From Frankiaceae bacterium (GTDB lineage: Bacteria; Actinomycetota; Actinomycetes; JAFAQI01), in the NCBI GenBank assembly GCA_030840545.1, contig JAVEEH010000129.1, positions 1 to 14,292 on the forward strand: a stretch of 14,292 bases of DNA, read 5' to 3'. Positions 6,162 to 12,649 of the stretch are shown here, one piece after another. The notes under the pieces are model-generated. The model made no database searches and was not told the origin of the DNA. It saw only the letters and a list, made by a program, of their open reading frames with translations. The translations under genes were made by a program, and so were the position numbers. Every line of letters starts with the position of its first letter. Within the stretch, counting starts at the first letter, position 1.

Positions 6162-6557
6162 ATGGACGAGAGCATCGCCGCCGACGTCGTCGAGCGGTTG
6201 CGAGCCCGGCGCATCTTCGCCGGCATCAACCGGCGCGCGGGCGTCTACAACGTCGGCGTCCGCGTCGTCATCCCGGACGGCCGCGAGGCGATCTGGGACA
6301 ACGACGGAGCTGCCGGCCTCGAGGCCATGGTGCTGCGCGACGGAGTCCTCGTCGGGTTCGTCCCGCAGATCCCCGACAGCGACGACCTCGACGCCGCTGC
6401 CATCACCGAGATCATCGCCGCGACCGACTACGACGCCGAGCCACCACCGAGCCCGCCCGTCGCGAAGCCGGCGTCACCACCGGCCGATCCCACTCCCCGA
6501 CCCGCGGCTCCGGCAACCGGCCGCGGCTGGCGCGACCGGTTGCGCCGCAAGGCCTGA
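6162..6557 (+). CDS. Small hypothetical protein with proline-rich, basic C-terminus
   Basis: This 131-aa protein has a compact N-terminal part (about 1-90). A helix (SIAADVVERLRARRIFAGIN) is followed by beta-like segments (YNVGVRVVIPDG, then REAIWDNDGAAGL and VLVGFVPQIP). A disordered Pro/Ala-rich linker (about 93-118) and a basic tail (GRGWRDRLRRKA) follow. It has no Cys, signal or membrane helix. The fold hint is a small mixed alpha/beta domain, but no family is recognised. The basic end could bind nucleic acid or membrane. The gene has its own TANNNT box. Its stop, with the stop of the convergent MarR gene, forms the palindrome TGACGTCA (6555-6562), leaving only 2 bases between the two genes. 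Confidence 0.7.
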   Translation: MDESIAADVVERLRARRIFAGINRRAGVYNVGVRVVIPDGREAIWDNDGAAGLEAMVLRDGVLVGFVPQIPDSDDLDAAAITEIIAATDYDAEPPPSPPVAKPASPPADPTPRPAAPATGRGWRDRLRRKA

Positions 6558-6559
6558 CG

Positions 6560-6985
6560 TCAGCCCAGCGGCCCGTGCCGCAGCTCCGCGCCGTCGACGA
6601 CGTGTTGGAGCAGCGGCGCCAGCTGTTGCAGCTCGGCGATGTGCAGCTCGGTCAGCTGCTCGATGCTGGCCTCGCCCTTGGGGGTCAGCTGGATCCGGAC
6701 GATGCGGGCGTCCGCGGCGTCGCGTTGCCGGTCGATGTAACCCCCGACCTGAGCGCGGTTGACGAGCTCGACCGTGCTGTGATGCCGCAACAGCAGAGCC
6801 TCGGCGACGTCGCCGATCGTCGGCGGCTGTGGCCCGACGTGGCCCTTGACCGCGAGCAGGAGCTGATGCTGGGCGTGGGTCAGGCCGACGGATTTCGCCT
6901 GCTCCTCGCTCCACCGGTTGAACCGGCGAAGCGCGGTGCGGAAGGCCAGCAGCGCCTGGAACTCGGCATCGCTGAGGCCATGCAT
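6560..6985 (-). CDS. MarR-family transcriptional regulator
   Basis: This 141-aa protein has the MarR layout. An N-terminal dimerisation helix (FQALLAFRTALRRFNRWSEE) leads to SVGLTHAQHQLLLAVKGH and the winged helix TIGDVAEALLLRHHSTVELV (56-75). After RAQVGGYIDRQRD comes the wing with ADARIVRIQLTPKGEA, and then a C-terminal dimerisation helix. Such proteins repress adjacent genes until a small phenolic, antibiotic-like or oxidising ligand binds. There is one usable start (6983-6985) and no strong Shine-Dalgarno. It is divergent from the DoxX-like gene at 7078 (92-bp gap), the most likely regulatory target. No clear MarR palindrome was found in that gap. No cysteine is present, so a thiol switch is unlikely. 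The ligand is unknown. Confidence 0.88.
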   Translation of the reverse strand: MHGLSDAEFQALLAFRTALRRFNRWSEEQAKSVGLTHAQHQLLLAVKGHVGPQPPTIGDVAEALLLRHHSTVELVNRAQVGGYIDRQRDAADARIVRIQLTPKGEASIEQLTELHIAELQQLAPLLQHVVDGAELRHGPLG

Positions 6986-7077
6986 GAATCAGGTGTAGCG
7001 CATGATCCGCTGAGGGGCCAGAGTCAGCTTGACGCAGCGGGGTATCCCTGCCGGAACCGCGACGAAACGGAGCTCAC

Positions 7078-7512
7078 GTGTTACGACGACTCGCCCGACC
7101 GCTGCTCGGTGTCACATTCATCGCGGCCGGCACGGACGGCTTGCGCGATGGCGACCGCCGCGCACAGAAGGCCGGCGCCTTGGGCCTGAGCGACCCCCGC
7201 GCGATGACCCGTGCCGTCGCCGGCACCCAGGTCGGCGCCGGTGCGTTGCTCGCGCTCGGCCGGTTCCCCCGGTTGTCCTCACTCGCACTCGCGGCGACCG
7301 TCATTCCGGACGCGCTCACCGGCCACGCCTTCTGGTCCGAGCAGGACAAGCAGGACCGCCAGGCCCAACGCGCCCTGTTCGTCCGCGACCTCGGCCTGCT
7401 CGGCGGCCTGCTGGTGTCGGTGGCGGACACCGGCGGCCGCGAGTCGGTGCCACACCGCGCCCGCCGGACGGCCCGCAAGGCATCGCGGAAGGCTGCGAAG
7501 CAGCTGCCGTGA
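7078..7512 (+). CDS. DoxX-like membrane protein
   Basis: This 144-aa membrane protein resembles the DoxX family. It opens RRLARPLLGVTFIAAGTDGL, has helices around AVAGTQVGAGALLALG (47-62), LSSLALAATVIPDALTGHAF (66-85) and VRDLGLLGGLLVSVAD (102-117), and ends in a strongly basic tail (RARRTARKASRKAAKQLP). DoxX proteins are four-helix membrane proteins; in M. tuberculosis one works in a membrane oxidoreductase complex with superoxide dismutase and a thiosulfate sulfurtransferase. The GTG start is supported by GGAG (7069-7072) at 5-base spacing. Being divergent from a MarR gene suggests inducible expression. Its stop and that of the convergent SRPBCC gene form TGAGTCA, with 1 base between them. 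Confidence 0.8.
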   Translation: MLRRLARPLLGVTFIAAGTDGLRDGDRRAQKAGALGLSDPRAMTRAVAGTQVGAGALLALGRFPRLSSLALAATVIPDALTGHAFWSEQDKQDRQAQRALFVRDLGLLGGLLVSVADTGGRESVPHRARRTARKASRKAAKQLP

Positions 7513-7513
7513 G

Positions 7514-7981
7514 TCAGCGCCGCGCGGGTGTGCGCACCTGGCGGCTCTCAACGAGGACCTTGAGCAGCTGCAAGGTCGCATCGATCGCGGCCGTGTTGCG
7601 GCTGACCAGTCCGAGCCGACCGTAGGCGAAACCCAGTGGCGCCGGCGCCCAGTCGAACGTCTCGGTCACCCGGGTCGAGGGACCGTCCGCGCTCTCGACC
7701 GGCTCGAGGCGGTAACGCCAGACGTGGCGGGCGAAGTGCCGCCAGGCGATCAGCGCGTCCTCGTCGTACTCGCACACGGTGTTCTTCACGACGTACGGCG
7801 CGGCCCAGTGCATGCGCATCGAGAAGGTCGCGCCGAGATAGAGCCGCGGGGGCCCGGCGAGCCGCCCCTTCACGCTGCCGGACCCGTCGATCAGCCGATG
7901 CTGTGAAGGGTCGACGAGGACGTCGAAGATCGTCGCCGGATCAGCCCGGACGACGATGCTGGCGGAGACCGAGCGGCTCAT
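7514..7981 (-). CDS. SRPBCC-superfamily (START-like) protein
   Basis: This 155-aa protein has the polyketide-cyclase/START-like fold. It opens SRSVSASIVVRADPATIFDV with DPSQHRLIDGSGSVKG, then beta segments including LIAWRHFARHVWRYRLEP and TRVTETFDWAPAPLG, and a long C-terminal helix (NTAAIDATLQLLKVLVE) that would cover a hydrophobic cavity. Members bind or transform lipids or aromatics, and many are uncharacterised. The ATG at 7979-7981 has no good Shine-Dalgarno but is preceded by a TANNNT box, so a leaderless message is likely even though mshD lies 42 bases upstream on the same strand. The ligand cannot be read from the sequence. Confidence 0.86.
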   Translation of the reverse strand: MSRSVSASIVVRADPATIFDVLVDPSQHRLIDGSGSVKGRLAGPPRLYLGATFSMRMHWAAPYVVKNTVCEYDEDALIAWRHFARHVWRYRLEPVESADGPSTRVTETFDWAPAPLGFAYGRLGLVSRNTAAIDATLQLLKVLVESRQVRTPARR

Positions 7982-7987
7982 CTTTTC

Positions 7988-7993
7988 AATGTA
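7988..7993 (-). promoter_or_regulatory. Putative -10 element (TACATT, minus strand) for the SRPBCC gene
   Basis: On the minus strand TACATT (TANNNT) is followed by 6 bases and then the ATG at 7981. It lies in an unusually AT-rich pocket. A TTTAGA-like hexamer sits about 16 bases upstream. An inverted repeat TAGAC-N12-GTCTA (7992-8013) overlaps the region and could be an operator. Confidence 0.42.
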
Positions 7994-8023
7994 GACAACG
8001 AATCGGCGGTCTAAACGCCTGCC

Positions 8024-8998
8024 TCACTGCTGGAGGAAGCAGACGTCGACGTCCCACTTGGCGAAGCCGAGACGTTCGTAGGTCCGAATGGCGTTCGTGT
8101 TGGTCTCGTCGACATACAGCATCACCTGGGACAGACCACGGGCGCGCAGATGTTGCAGACCGCGCAGGGTCAGTGCCGGGCCGAGGCCCTTGCCCTGCAT
8201 CGACGGGTCGACCCCGACGACGTAGACCTCGCCGATGGCCTCGTGGGCGTGTGCGTGCCCGCCGGGGTCGTGGTCGGGCTCAGGATCGTCGGGATGCTCA
8301 CCGCCATGGACCTTCGTCCAGTGGAAGCCGACGAGACGGCGGGATTCCCCCGCTGCCACCTCGGCCAGAAAGAAGCCGGCGGCGTCGAACCACGGCTCGC
8401 GCTCGCGCATCACCACGTCGTCCAGGGTCCAGCTGCCCTGGTCCGGGTGGTCGGCGAAGGCGCGGTTGTTCACCTCCAACCACGCTTGTTCGTCGCGACC
8501 GACCTGGAATGTGCGCACGGTCACACCGGGCGGCCAGTGCGGGTCGGCGACGGGTGAGTACAGCGACCTCCGCATCTGCCACAGGACGCGTTCGCGCTTG
8601 AACCCGAGCGAGCGAGCGAGCTCAGCTGCGCCGCTCTGCGCGCCGTGTGACCACAGCCGGAGCCGGGTGCCGGTCCCGGTGTCCTGCAGCACTGCTTCGA
8701 CCAGCTGCCGGCCGAGTCCCTGGCCCCGGTGCTGCGGATCGATGGCGAGCTCGGCGCTCGCCCCGGCGACAGCATCGGTGGTGTCGAGATGTGCGTAGCC
8801 GGCGAGGGTCCCGTCGACCCGCAGCAGGAAGTTGCGGGCCGGGGTGTCGCCGCCGTATCGGAGGTGCAGCATCACGTGCTCCGACAGCGGTCGCACGCCG
8901 TCGTGCGCTGTGACCGAGTCGACGAGCGCGACGACGGCGCGGATCTCCTCGGGCGCCAGCTGCGCGCGGCGTTCGATCTTCACCGTCGCGTCGGTCAC
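8024..8998 (-). CDS. mshD: Mycothiol synthase (Cys-GlcN-Ins acetyltransferase)
   Basis: The product is 324 aa with two tandem GNAT domains (about 10-145 and 158-324). MshD acetylates the cysteine amine of Cys-GlcN-Ins with acetyl-CoA, the last step of mycothiol synthesis in the cytoplasm. Acetyl-CoA loops are DPQHRGQGLG (87-96) and DPSMQGKGLG (264-273). MshD hallmarks are LVGFHWTKVHGGEH, GEVYVVGVDP and LYVDETNTNAIRTYERLGFA. Between FHWTKVH and GEVYV lies a His/Asp-rich insertion (about 232-253: HPDDPEPDHDPGGHAHAHEA) that looks longer than in mycobacterial MshD. The GTG at 8996-8998 is chosen because it gives the family-typical length; the much longer open frame upstream runs antisense through the Clp gene. 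It is divergent from that gene (45-bp gap). Neighbouring glnR and lmeA match the mycobacterial gene order. Confidence 0.95.
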   Translation of the reverse strand: MTDATVKIERRAQLAPEEIRAVVALVDSVTAHDGVRPLSEHVMLHLRYGGDTPARNFLLRVDGTLAGYAHLDTTDAVAGASAELAIDPQHRGQGLGRQLVEAVLQDTGTGTRLRLWSHGAQSGAAELARSLGFKRERVLWQMRRSLYSPVADPHWPPGVTVRTFQVGRDEQAWLEVNNRAFADHPDQGSWTLDDVVMREREPWFDAAGFFLAEVAAGESRRLVGFHWTKVHGGEHPDDPEPDHDPGGHAHAHEAIGEVYVVGVDPSMQGKGLGPALTLRGLQHLRARGLSQVMLYVDETNTNAIRTYERLGFAKWDVDVCFLQQ

Positions 8999-9005
8999 AG
9001 CGCTG

Positions 9006-9011
9006 AACCTA
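9006..9011 (-). promoter_or_regulatory. Putative -10 element (TAGGTT, minus strand) for mshD
   Basis: TAGGTT (TANNNT) on the minus strand lies 7 bases before the mshD GTG, with no Shine-Dalgarno. It sits inside the 45-bp gap shared with the divergent Clp-domain gene. On the plus strand CAGACT (9032-9037) is 6 bases before the GTG of that gene, so both may be leaderless. Confidence 0.4.
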
Positions 9012-9043
9012 CTGGCATTGACAGCAGGGGCCAGACTGGCGGC

Positions 9044-9976
9044 GTGTTCGAGCGATTCACCGACCGCGCGCGCCAAGTCGTCGTCCTCGCGCAGGACGAG
9101 GCGCGTGAGCTCAACCACGGCTACATCGGCACCGAGCACCTCCTGCTGGGCCTGCTGCGCTCCTCCGATGGCATCGCGGCCCGCTCCCTGGAGAGCCTCG
9201 GCATCTCCCTGTCGGCGGTGCGCCAGCAGGTCACCGCGATCGTCGGCGCCGGCCCGGAGCAGCCGAGCGGACACATCCCGTTCACGCCGCGCGCCAAGAA
9301 AGTGCTGGAGCTCGCCTTGCGCGAGGCGTTGAAGCTCGACCACAACTACATCGGCACCGAGCACATCCTGCTCGGCCTGCTGAGTGAGGGTGAAGGAGTG
9401 GCGGCGCAAGTCCTGACGAACCTCGGCGCGACATTGCCTGCAGTGCGGCAATCGGTGGTCGAGCTGCTCGGTACATCTCCCACGGGGTCGACGTTCGCGA
9501 TGGGCGGCGCGTCCCACGAGGTCGTCGCCGCAGCGCTTCGTGACTCGGACAGCGCCGCCGCGCGGGCGCTGAGTGCTGCCGGCGTCGATGTTGGTGCCCT
9601 CATCGACGCGTTGGACGCGGCTTCGGTCGAAGGCACCAGCGATGAACGGCCGGAGCAGCGCGGCCGCCGGCAGCTGACGCTGCACTTCGACGGCGAGACC
9701 GTGGCGCTGACGGCGACCGACGACACGATCGTGGCTGCGGCACGGGAGCTGTGGGCCCGCTGGGAGCTGGAACCCGACGCGCACGTCGCCGGCACCGACC
9801 AGCGGGCCGCCCCGATGGCGGACGCCTGGGCCGCGCTGCACCGGGCCGTCACGGCGATGGCGTCCGGACGGCGGGTGACGACGGAGATCACGAGGACGAC
9901 GAGCGTCAGCTCGATGGTCGGCCGGTCACGCCGGCGGCGACGCCGGCCGCCACCGGACCCGCAGTCGCACGACTAG
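9044..9976 (+). CDS. Clp N-domain protein without ATPase modules (ClpC-NTD-like adaptor or decoy)
   Basis: This 310-aa protein begins FERFTDRARQVVVLAQDEAR, exactly like the N-terminus of ClpC. It has two Clp_N repeats (about 2-68 and 78-145), each with an IGTEH(L/I)LLGLL motif at 28-38 and 103-113. A third, degenerate half-repeat may follow (157-192: SDSAAARALSAAGVDVGAL). There are no Walker motifs, so it cannot unfold proteins. The rest is a small domain (about 208-275, QLTLHFDGETVALTATDDT then AAARELWARWELEP) of unknown type and an Arg/Pro-rich tail (SRRRRRRPPP). Known parallel: mycobacterial ClpC2, which carries a Clp N-domain without ATPase and can sequester ligands of ClpC1. A role as adaptor, anti-adaptor or decoy for ClpC is inferred. 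The GTG start matches the canonical ClpC start. It is convergent with glnR, their stops sharing CTAG (9973-9976). Confidence 0.85.
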   Translation: MFERFTDRARQVVVLAQDEARELNHGYIGTEHLLLGLLRSSDGIAARSLESLGISLSAVRQQVTAIVGAGPEQPSGHIPFTPRAKKVLELALREALKLDHNYIGTEHILLGLLSEGEGVAAQVLTNLGATLPAVRQSVVELLGTSPTGSTFAMGGASHEVVAAALRDSDSAAARALSAAGVDVGALIDALDAASVEGTSDERPEQRGRRQLTLHFDGETVALTATDDTIVAAARELWARWELEPDAHVAGTDQRAAPMADAWAALHRAVTAMASGRRVTTEITRTTSVSSMVGRSRRRRRRPPPDPQSHD

Positions 9977-10689
9977 TGCAACGCCGGTGCCTCGACGCTG
10001 TCCGGCAGCGGGGTCACCTGCTGGGCGACGAACTTGTAGCCCACGTTGCGCACCGTGCCGATGAGCGACTCGCGCTCGGGCCCGAGCTTGGCCCGCAACC
10101 GGCGGACATGTACGTCGACGGTGCGCGTGCCGCCGAAGTAGTCGTATCCCCAGACTTCCTGCAGCAGCTGCGCGCGGGTGAACACCCGACCGGAGTGCTG
10201 GGCGAGATATTTCAGCAGCTCGAACTCTTTGAAGGTGAGGTCCAGCGTCCGGCCACCGATGCGTGCCTGGTAGGTCGCCTCGTCGATGGAGAGGTCACCG
10301 GAGCGGATCTCTTCGCCCGCGGCGGTCTGCTGCGTCGCCGCGGCCCGGCCCAGGGCGAGCCGCACCCGCGCCTCGACCTCGGCCGGACCGGCCGTGTCGA
10401 GCACGACGTCGTCGAGGCCCCAGTCGGCGGCCACCGCGGCCAGCCCGCCTTCGACGACGACGGCGATCAGCGGCGCCGACGCACCCGTCGTACGGAGCAC
10501 CCGGCACGTTGCCCGGGCCGCCATGAGATCGCGGCGCGCGTCGAGGATCACGACATCAGCCGGCGGCGCGTCAACGAGGGCGGCGGCTTCGAGCGGCAAG
10601 ACCCGGACGGTGTGACCCAGCAGGCCGAGAGTCGGAAGCACCTCGGCGGACAGGCCGGGAGCATTGGTGAGCAGCAACAGCGTGGCCAT
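9973..10689 (-). CDS. glnR: Orphan OmpR-type nitrogen regulator GlnR
   Basis: This 238-aa protein has an atypical receiver domain (about 1-115) and an OmpR-type winged helix (about 128-222). Signature stretches are ADVVILDARRDL, EGGLAAVAADWGLDDVVLD, KEFELLKYLAQHSGRVFT and VDVHVRRLRAKLG, which match actinobacterial GlnR closely. GlnR activates or represses glnA, amtB, nir and other nitrogen genes. Asp50 sits at the usual phosphorylation position but is followed by Arg52; in studied GlnRs this Asp stays unphosphorylated and supports a charge-stabilised dimer. No sensor kinase is adjacent, as expected. The start is the ATG at 10687-10689, with GAGAGGTG on the minus strand about 4 bases upstream; an in-frame upstream start lacks this. 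It is divergent from the hydrolase at 10760. The lmeA-glnR-mshD neighbourhood is conserved in mycobacteria. Confidence 0.95.
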   Translation of the reverse strand: MATLLLLTNAPGLSAEVLPTLGLLGHTVRVLPLEAAALVDAPPADVVILDARRDLMAARATCRVLRTTGASAPLIAVVVEGGLAAVAADWGLDDVVLDTAGPAEVEARVRLALGRAAATQQTAAGEEIRSGDLSIDEATYQARIGGRTLDLTFKEFELLKYLAQHSGRVFTRAQLLQEVWGYDYFGGTRTVDVHVRRLRAKLGPERESLIGTVRNVGYKFVAQQVTPLPDSVEAPALH

Positions 10690-10759
10690 GCGGCACCTCT
10701 CGGAGCTGGAAGGCTTGGGCGACGCTGCCCGCGAATGCAACACCTAGGAGAATAGCGGA

Positions 10760-11545
10760 GTGGCTGCATCCGTCGTCGTCGATCCGGGCGAACCGCTGAC
10801 ACTCACGACCGAGGACGGCGAGCGGCTCGCGGCCACCCATCTCGCCGGTCCGGACGGCGCACCGGGGCCGGGCTCGATCGGCGTCGTGGTTGCGCACGGA
10901 TTCACCGGCTCGATCGACAAGCCCGGTGTCCGGGCGGTGTGCACGTCGCTCGCCGGCTCGAGTGGGGTCGTTGCGTTCGACTTCCGCGGGCACGGCCGGT
11001 CGACCGGACACTCGACCCTCGGCGACCGCGAAGTGCTCGACCTTGAAGCGGCGGTGGCGGCCGCGCGTCGGCTCGGCTACGAACGGATCGTCACCTGCGG
11101 CTGGTCGATGGGTGCCTCCGTCGTGCTGCGGCACGGCGCGCTGGTCGGTGGAGTCGATGCGGTGGTCAGCGTCTCGGCCGTGAGCCGCTGGTTCTACCGC
11201 GACACGGCGCCGATGCGCCGGGTGCACTGGGCGATCGAGACGAGGCTCGGCCGGCTCGTCGCCCGCCGGATGACGGGCACCCGCATCACGCCACACGGGT
11301 GGGTCGAGGTGCCGGAGTCGCCGGTGGAGGTCGTCGGCCGGATCAGCCCCATCCCGCTGCTGCTCGTGCACGGCGACCGCGACCACTACTTCCCGGTCGA
11401 GCACCCGCAGGCGCTCTACGACGCCGCCGGGGAGCCGAAGGAGCTTTGGCTGCTCGAGGGCTTCGGCCACGCGGAGAGCGCGGCGACGCCCGAGATCGTC
11501 GAGCGCATCGCCGCCCACCTGCCCGCGCTGCTGGCGCGTGGCTGA
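10760..11545 (+). CDS. Alpha/beta-hydrolase (serine esterase/lipase-like)
   Basis: The product is 261 aa with a complete alpha/beta-hydrolase core. The oxyanion region is VVVAHGFTGSIDKPGVR, then FDFRGHGRSTG. The nucleophile elbow is CGWSMGAS (Ser116), the acid loop LLVHGDRDHYFPVEH (Asp206 or Asp208), and the catalytic His237 lies in EGFGHAES. No signal peptide is visible, so it is probably cytoplasmic. The substrate is unknown; the fold fits esterase, thioesterase or acyl-hydrolase activity. The GTG start follows AGGAG (10746-10750) at 9 bases; GAGAAT ending 6 bases before the GTG could instead be a -10 of a leaderless message. Its stop falls just before the ATG of the MoaD-fusion gene (7-bp gap, or an 8-bp overlap if the GTG at 11538 is used), so the two are co-transcribed, with lmeA following. 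Confidence 0.88.
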   Translation: MAASVVVDPGEPLTLTTEDGERLAATHLAGPDGAPGPGSIGVVVAHGFTGSIDKPGVRAVCTSLAGSSGVVAFDFRGHGRSTGHSTLGDREVLDLEAAVAAARRLGYERIVTCGWSMGASVVLRHGALVGGVDAVVSVSAVSRWFYRDTAPMRRVHWAIETRLGRLVARRMTGTRITPHGWVEVPESPVEVVGRISPIPLLLVHGDRDHYFPVEHPQALYDAAGEPKELWLLEGFGHAESAATPEIVERIAAHLPALLARG

Positions 11546-11552
11546 GTCCGGG

Positions 11553-12644
11553 ATGGCCATCGGGACGATCCGGTTCTGGGCCGCCGCTCGCGCCGCGGCG
11601 GGGGTGGCGGAGGAGCCGTACGACGCCCAGACGCTGGCCGAGGCACTCGCCGGCGCGCGGGCCAGGCACGACGAGGCGTTGGCCAAGGTCCTCGACCGGT
11701 GCTCGTTCGTCGTCGACGACGCCCCGGTCGGCGGTCGGCCGCACGAGTCGGTGCTGCTCACCGATGATGGCTCGGTCGAGGTGCTGCCGCCGTTCGCCGG
11801 CGGCAGTGAGCCGCTGACGGAGTCGGTGGGTCCGGCGCCGGCGCCGGTGCCGCGCTCCGCGGCGACGCTCGCGGGCGTCGCGGCCGGGCTGACCGCGGCG
11901 GCGCTCGCCGGGCTGGCTCTGCTCGGCATCGGCCCGCTGGCCGGCGGCGTGTTCGTCGTGCAGGTCGTCATCGCGCTGGCGTGGCTGGCGGCGCTCGACG
12001 TGCCCAACGGCGGTGGGCCGTTCGTCATCATCGTGGCGACCGCCGGCGTCATCGACGCGGTCGTCGGCAGTGAGTCCGAACCCGACATCGGCCGAGCGGC
12101 GGGCGTCGCCGGCGTGGCGGTCGTCGTCGCGTTGCTCTACCAGCTGGCCCGCCGGCCTCGGGTCGATGTCACGTTGTCCTTCGGCGGCACGGTGTCCGGC
12201 GTCGCGTTTGCGCTGTGCGCTGCGTCGTACATCTCCCTGCGCGTCGAGTCAGGTGGCGACTTCGCGGATGCCGCCGCGTTGCTCGGGGTGGGCGCCGCGC
12301 TCGCGGCCGCCCGGCTCGTCGACCTCGCGCTGCCGCACCCGGTGGCGGTGCCCGGCAGCCGGCGCGGTGTCGCGGGTCTCGTCGTCGGCGTCGGCGCGGG
12401 GGTGCTCGCCGGCTGGGCTTATGGCTCGAGCTGTGCCGAGCTGGGTGCGGACCACGCGATCCGGCTCGCCCTCGTGGCCGCGGTGATCGCGCTCGTCGCC
12501 GACCTTGCGATCGACGCGGTTCTCGCCGGTGCGCCCCCCGCCGACGACCGGTCCCGAGCGGCGCTGCCACCGCTCGGCATCCTGCTGCCCGTGGTGCTTG
12601 CCGGGCCGGCGGCTTATGTCGCGGGCCGGATCCTGTTGGGGTGA
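11553..12644 (+). CDS. MoaD/ThiS-like domain fused to a polytopic membrane domain
   Basis: This is 363 aa from the ATG at 11553, or 368 from the GTG at 11538. The ATG is preferred because MAIGTIRFWAAARAAAG is a natural MoaD beginning. Residues 1-84 are a ubiquitin-like MoaD/ThiS domain (beta strand TIRFWAAARAA, helix TLAEALAGARARHDEALAKV, then CSFVVDDAP, SVLLTDDGSVEVLPPFAGG). MoaD and ThiS act as sulfur carriers through a free C-terminal Gly-Gly. Here the Gly83-Gly84 is followed by a linker (SEPLTESVGPAPAPVPR) and about nine hydrophobic segments (about 103-361). Thiocarboxylation would require cleavage after the Gly-Gly; otherwise the domain is a binding module. The membrane part is not recognised with confidence. 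No frame disruption is visible, so the fusion looks genuine. Neighbouring lmeA starts 5 bases after the stop. Confidence 0.82.
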   Translation: MAIGTIRFWAAARAAAGVAEEPYDAQTLAEALAGARARHDEALAKVLDRCSFVVDDAPVGGRPHESVLLTDDGSVEVLPPFAGGSEPLTESVGPAPAPVPRSAATLAGVAAGLTAAALAGLALLGIGPLAGGVFVVQVVIALAWLAALDVPNGGGPFVIIVATAGVIDAVVGSESEPDIGRAAGVAGVAVVVALLYQLARRPRVDVTLSFGGTVSGVAFALCAASYISLRVESGGDFADAAALLGVGAALAAARLVDLALPHPVAVPGSRRGVAGLVVGVGAGVLAGWAYGSSCAELGADHAIRLALVAAVIALVADLAIDAVLAGAPPADDRSRAALPPLGILLPVVLAGPAAYVAGRILLG

Positions 12645-12649
12645 TACCG

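Noticed and set aside
6981..7009. Repeated GCATGA motifs near the MarR start as an operator
   Set aside because: They are direct, not inverted, and short. One copy overlaps the start codon, and chance is sufficient explanation.
8024..9841. Minus-strand open frame extending mshD to about 605 residues
   Set aside because: The extra N-terminal part runs antisense through the clearly real Clp N-domain gene. The GTG at 8998 gives family-typical length.
11790..11850. Frameshift or missing stop between the MoaD-like and membrane parts
   Set aside because: The frame is continuous through a plausible Pro/Ala linker, and no internal start with a ribosome binding site is visible, so it is treated as a genuine fusion pending comparison with homologues.
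10571..12088. Minus-strand open frame of about 505 codons across the hydrolase and MoaD-fusion genes
   Set aside because: Low-complexity Ala/Ser/Arg sequence, antisense to genes with intact catalytic motifs. No start signal or domain.
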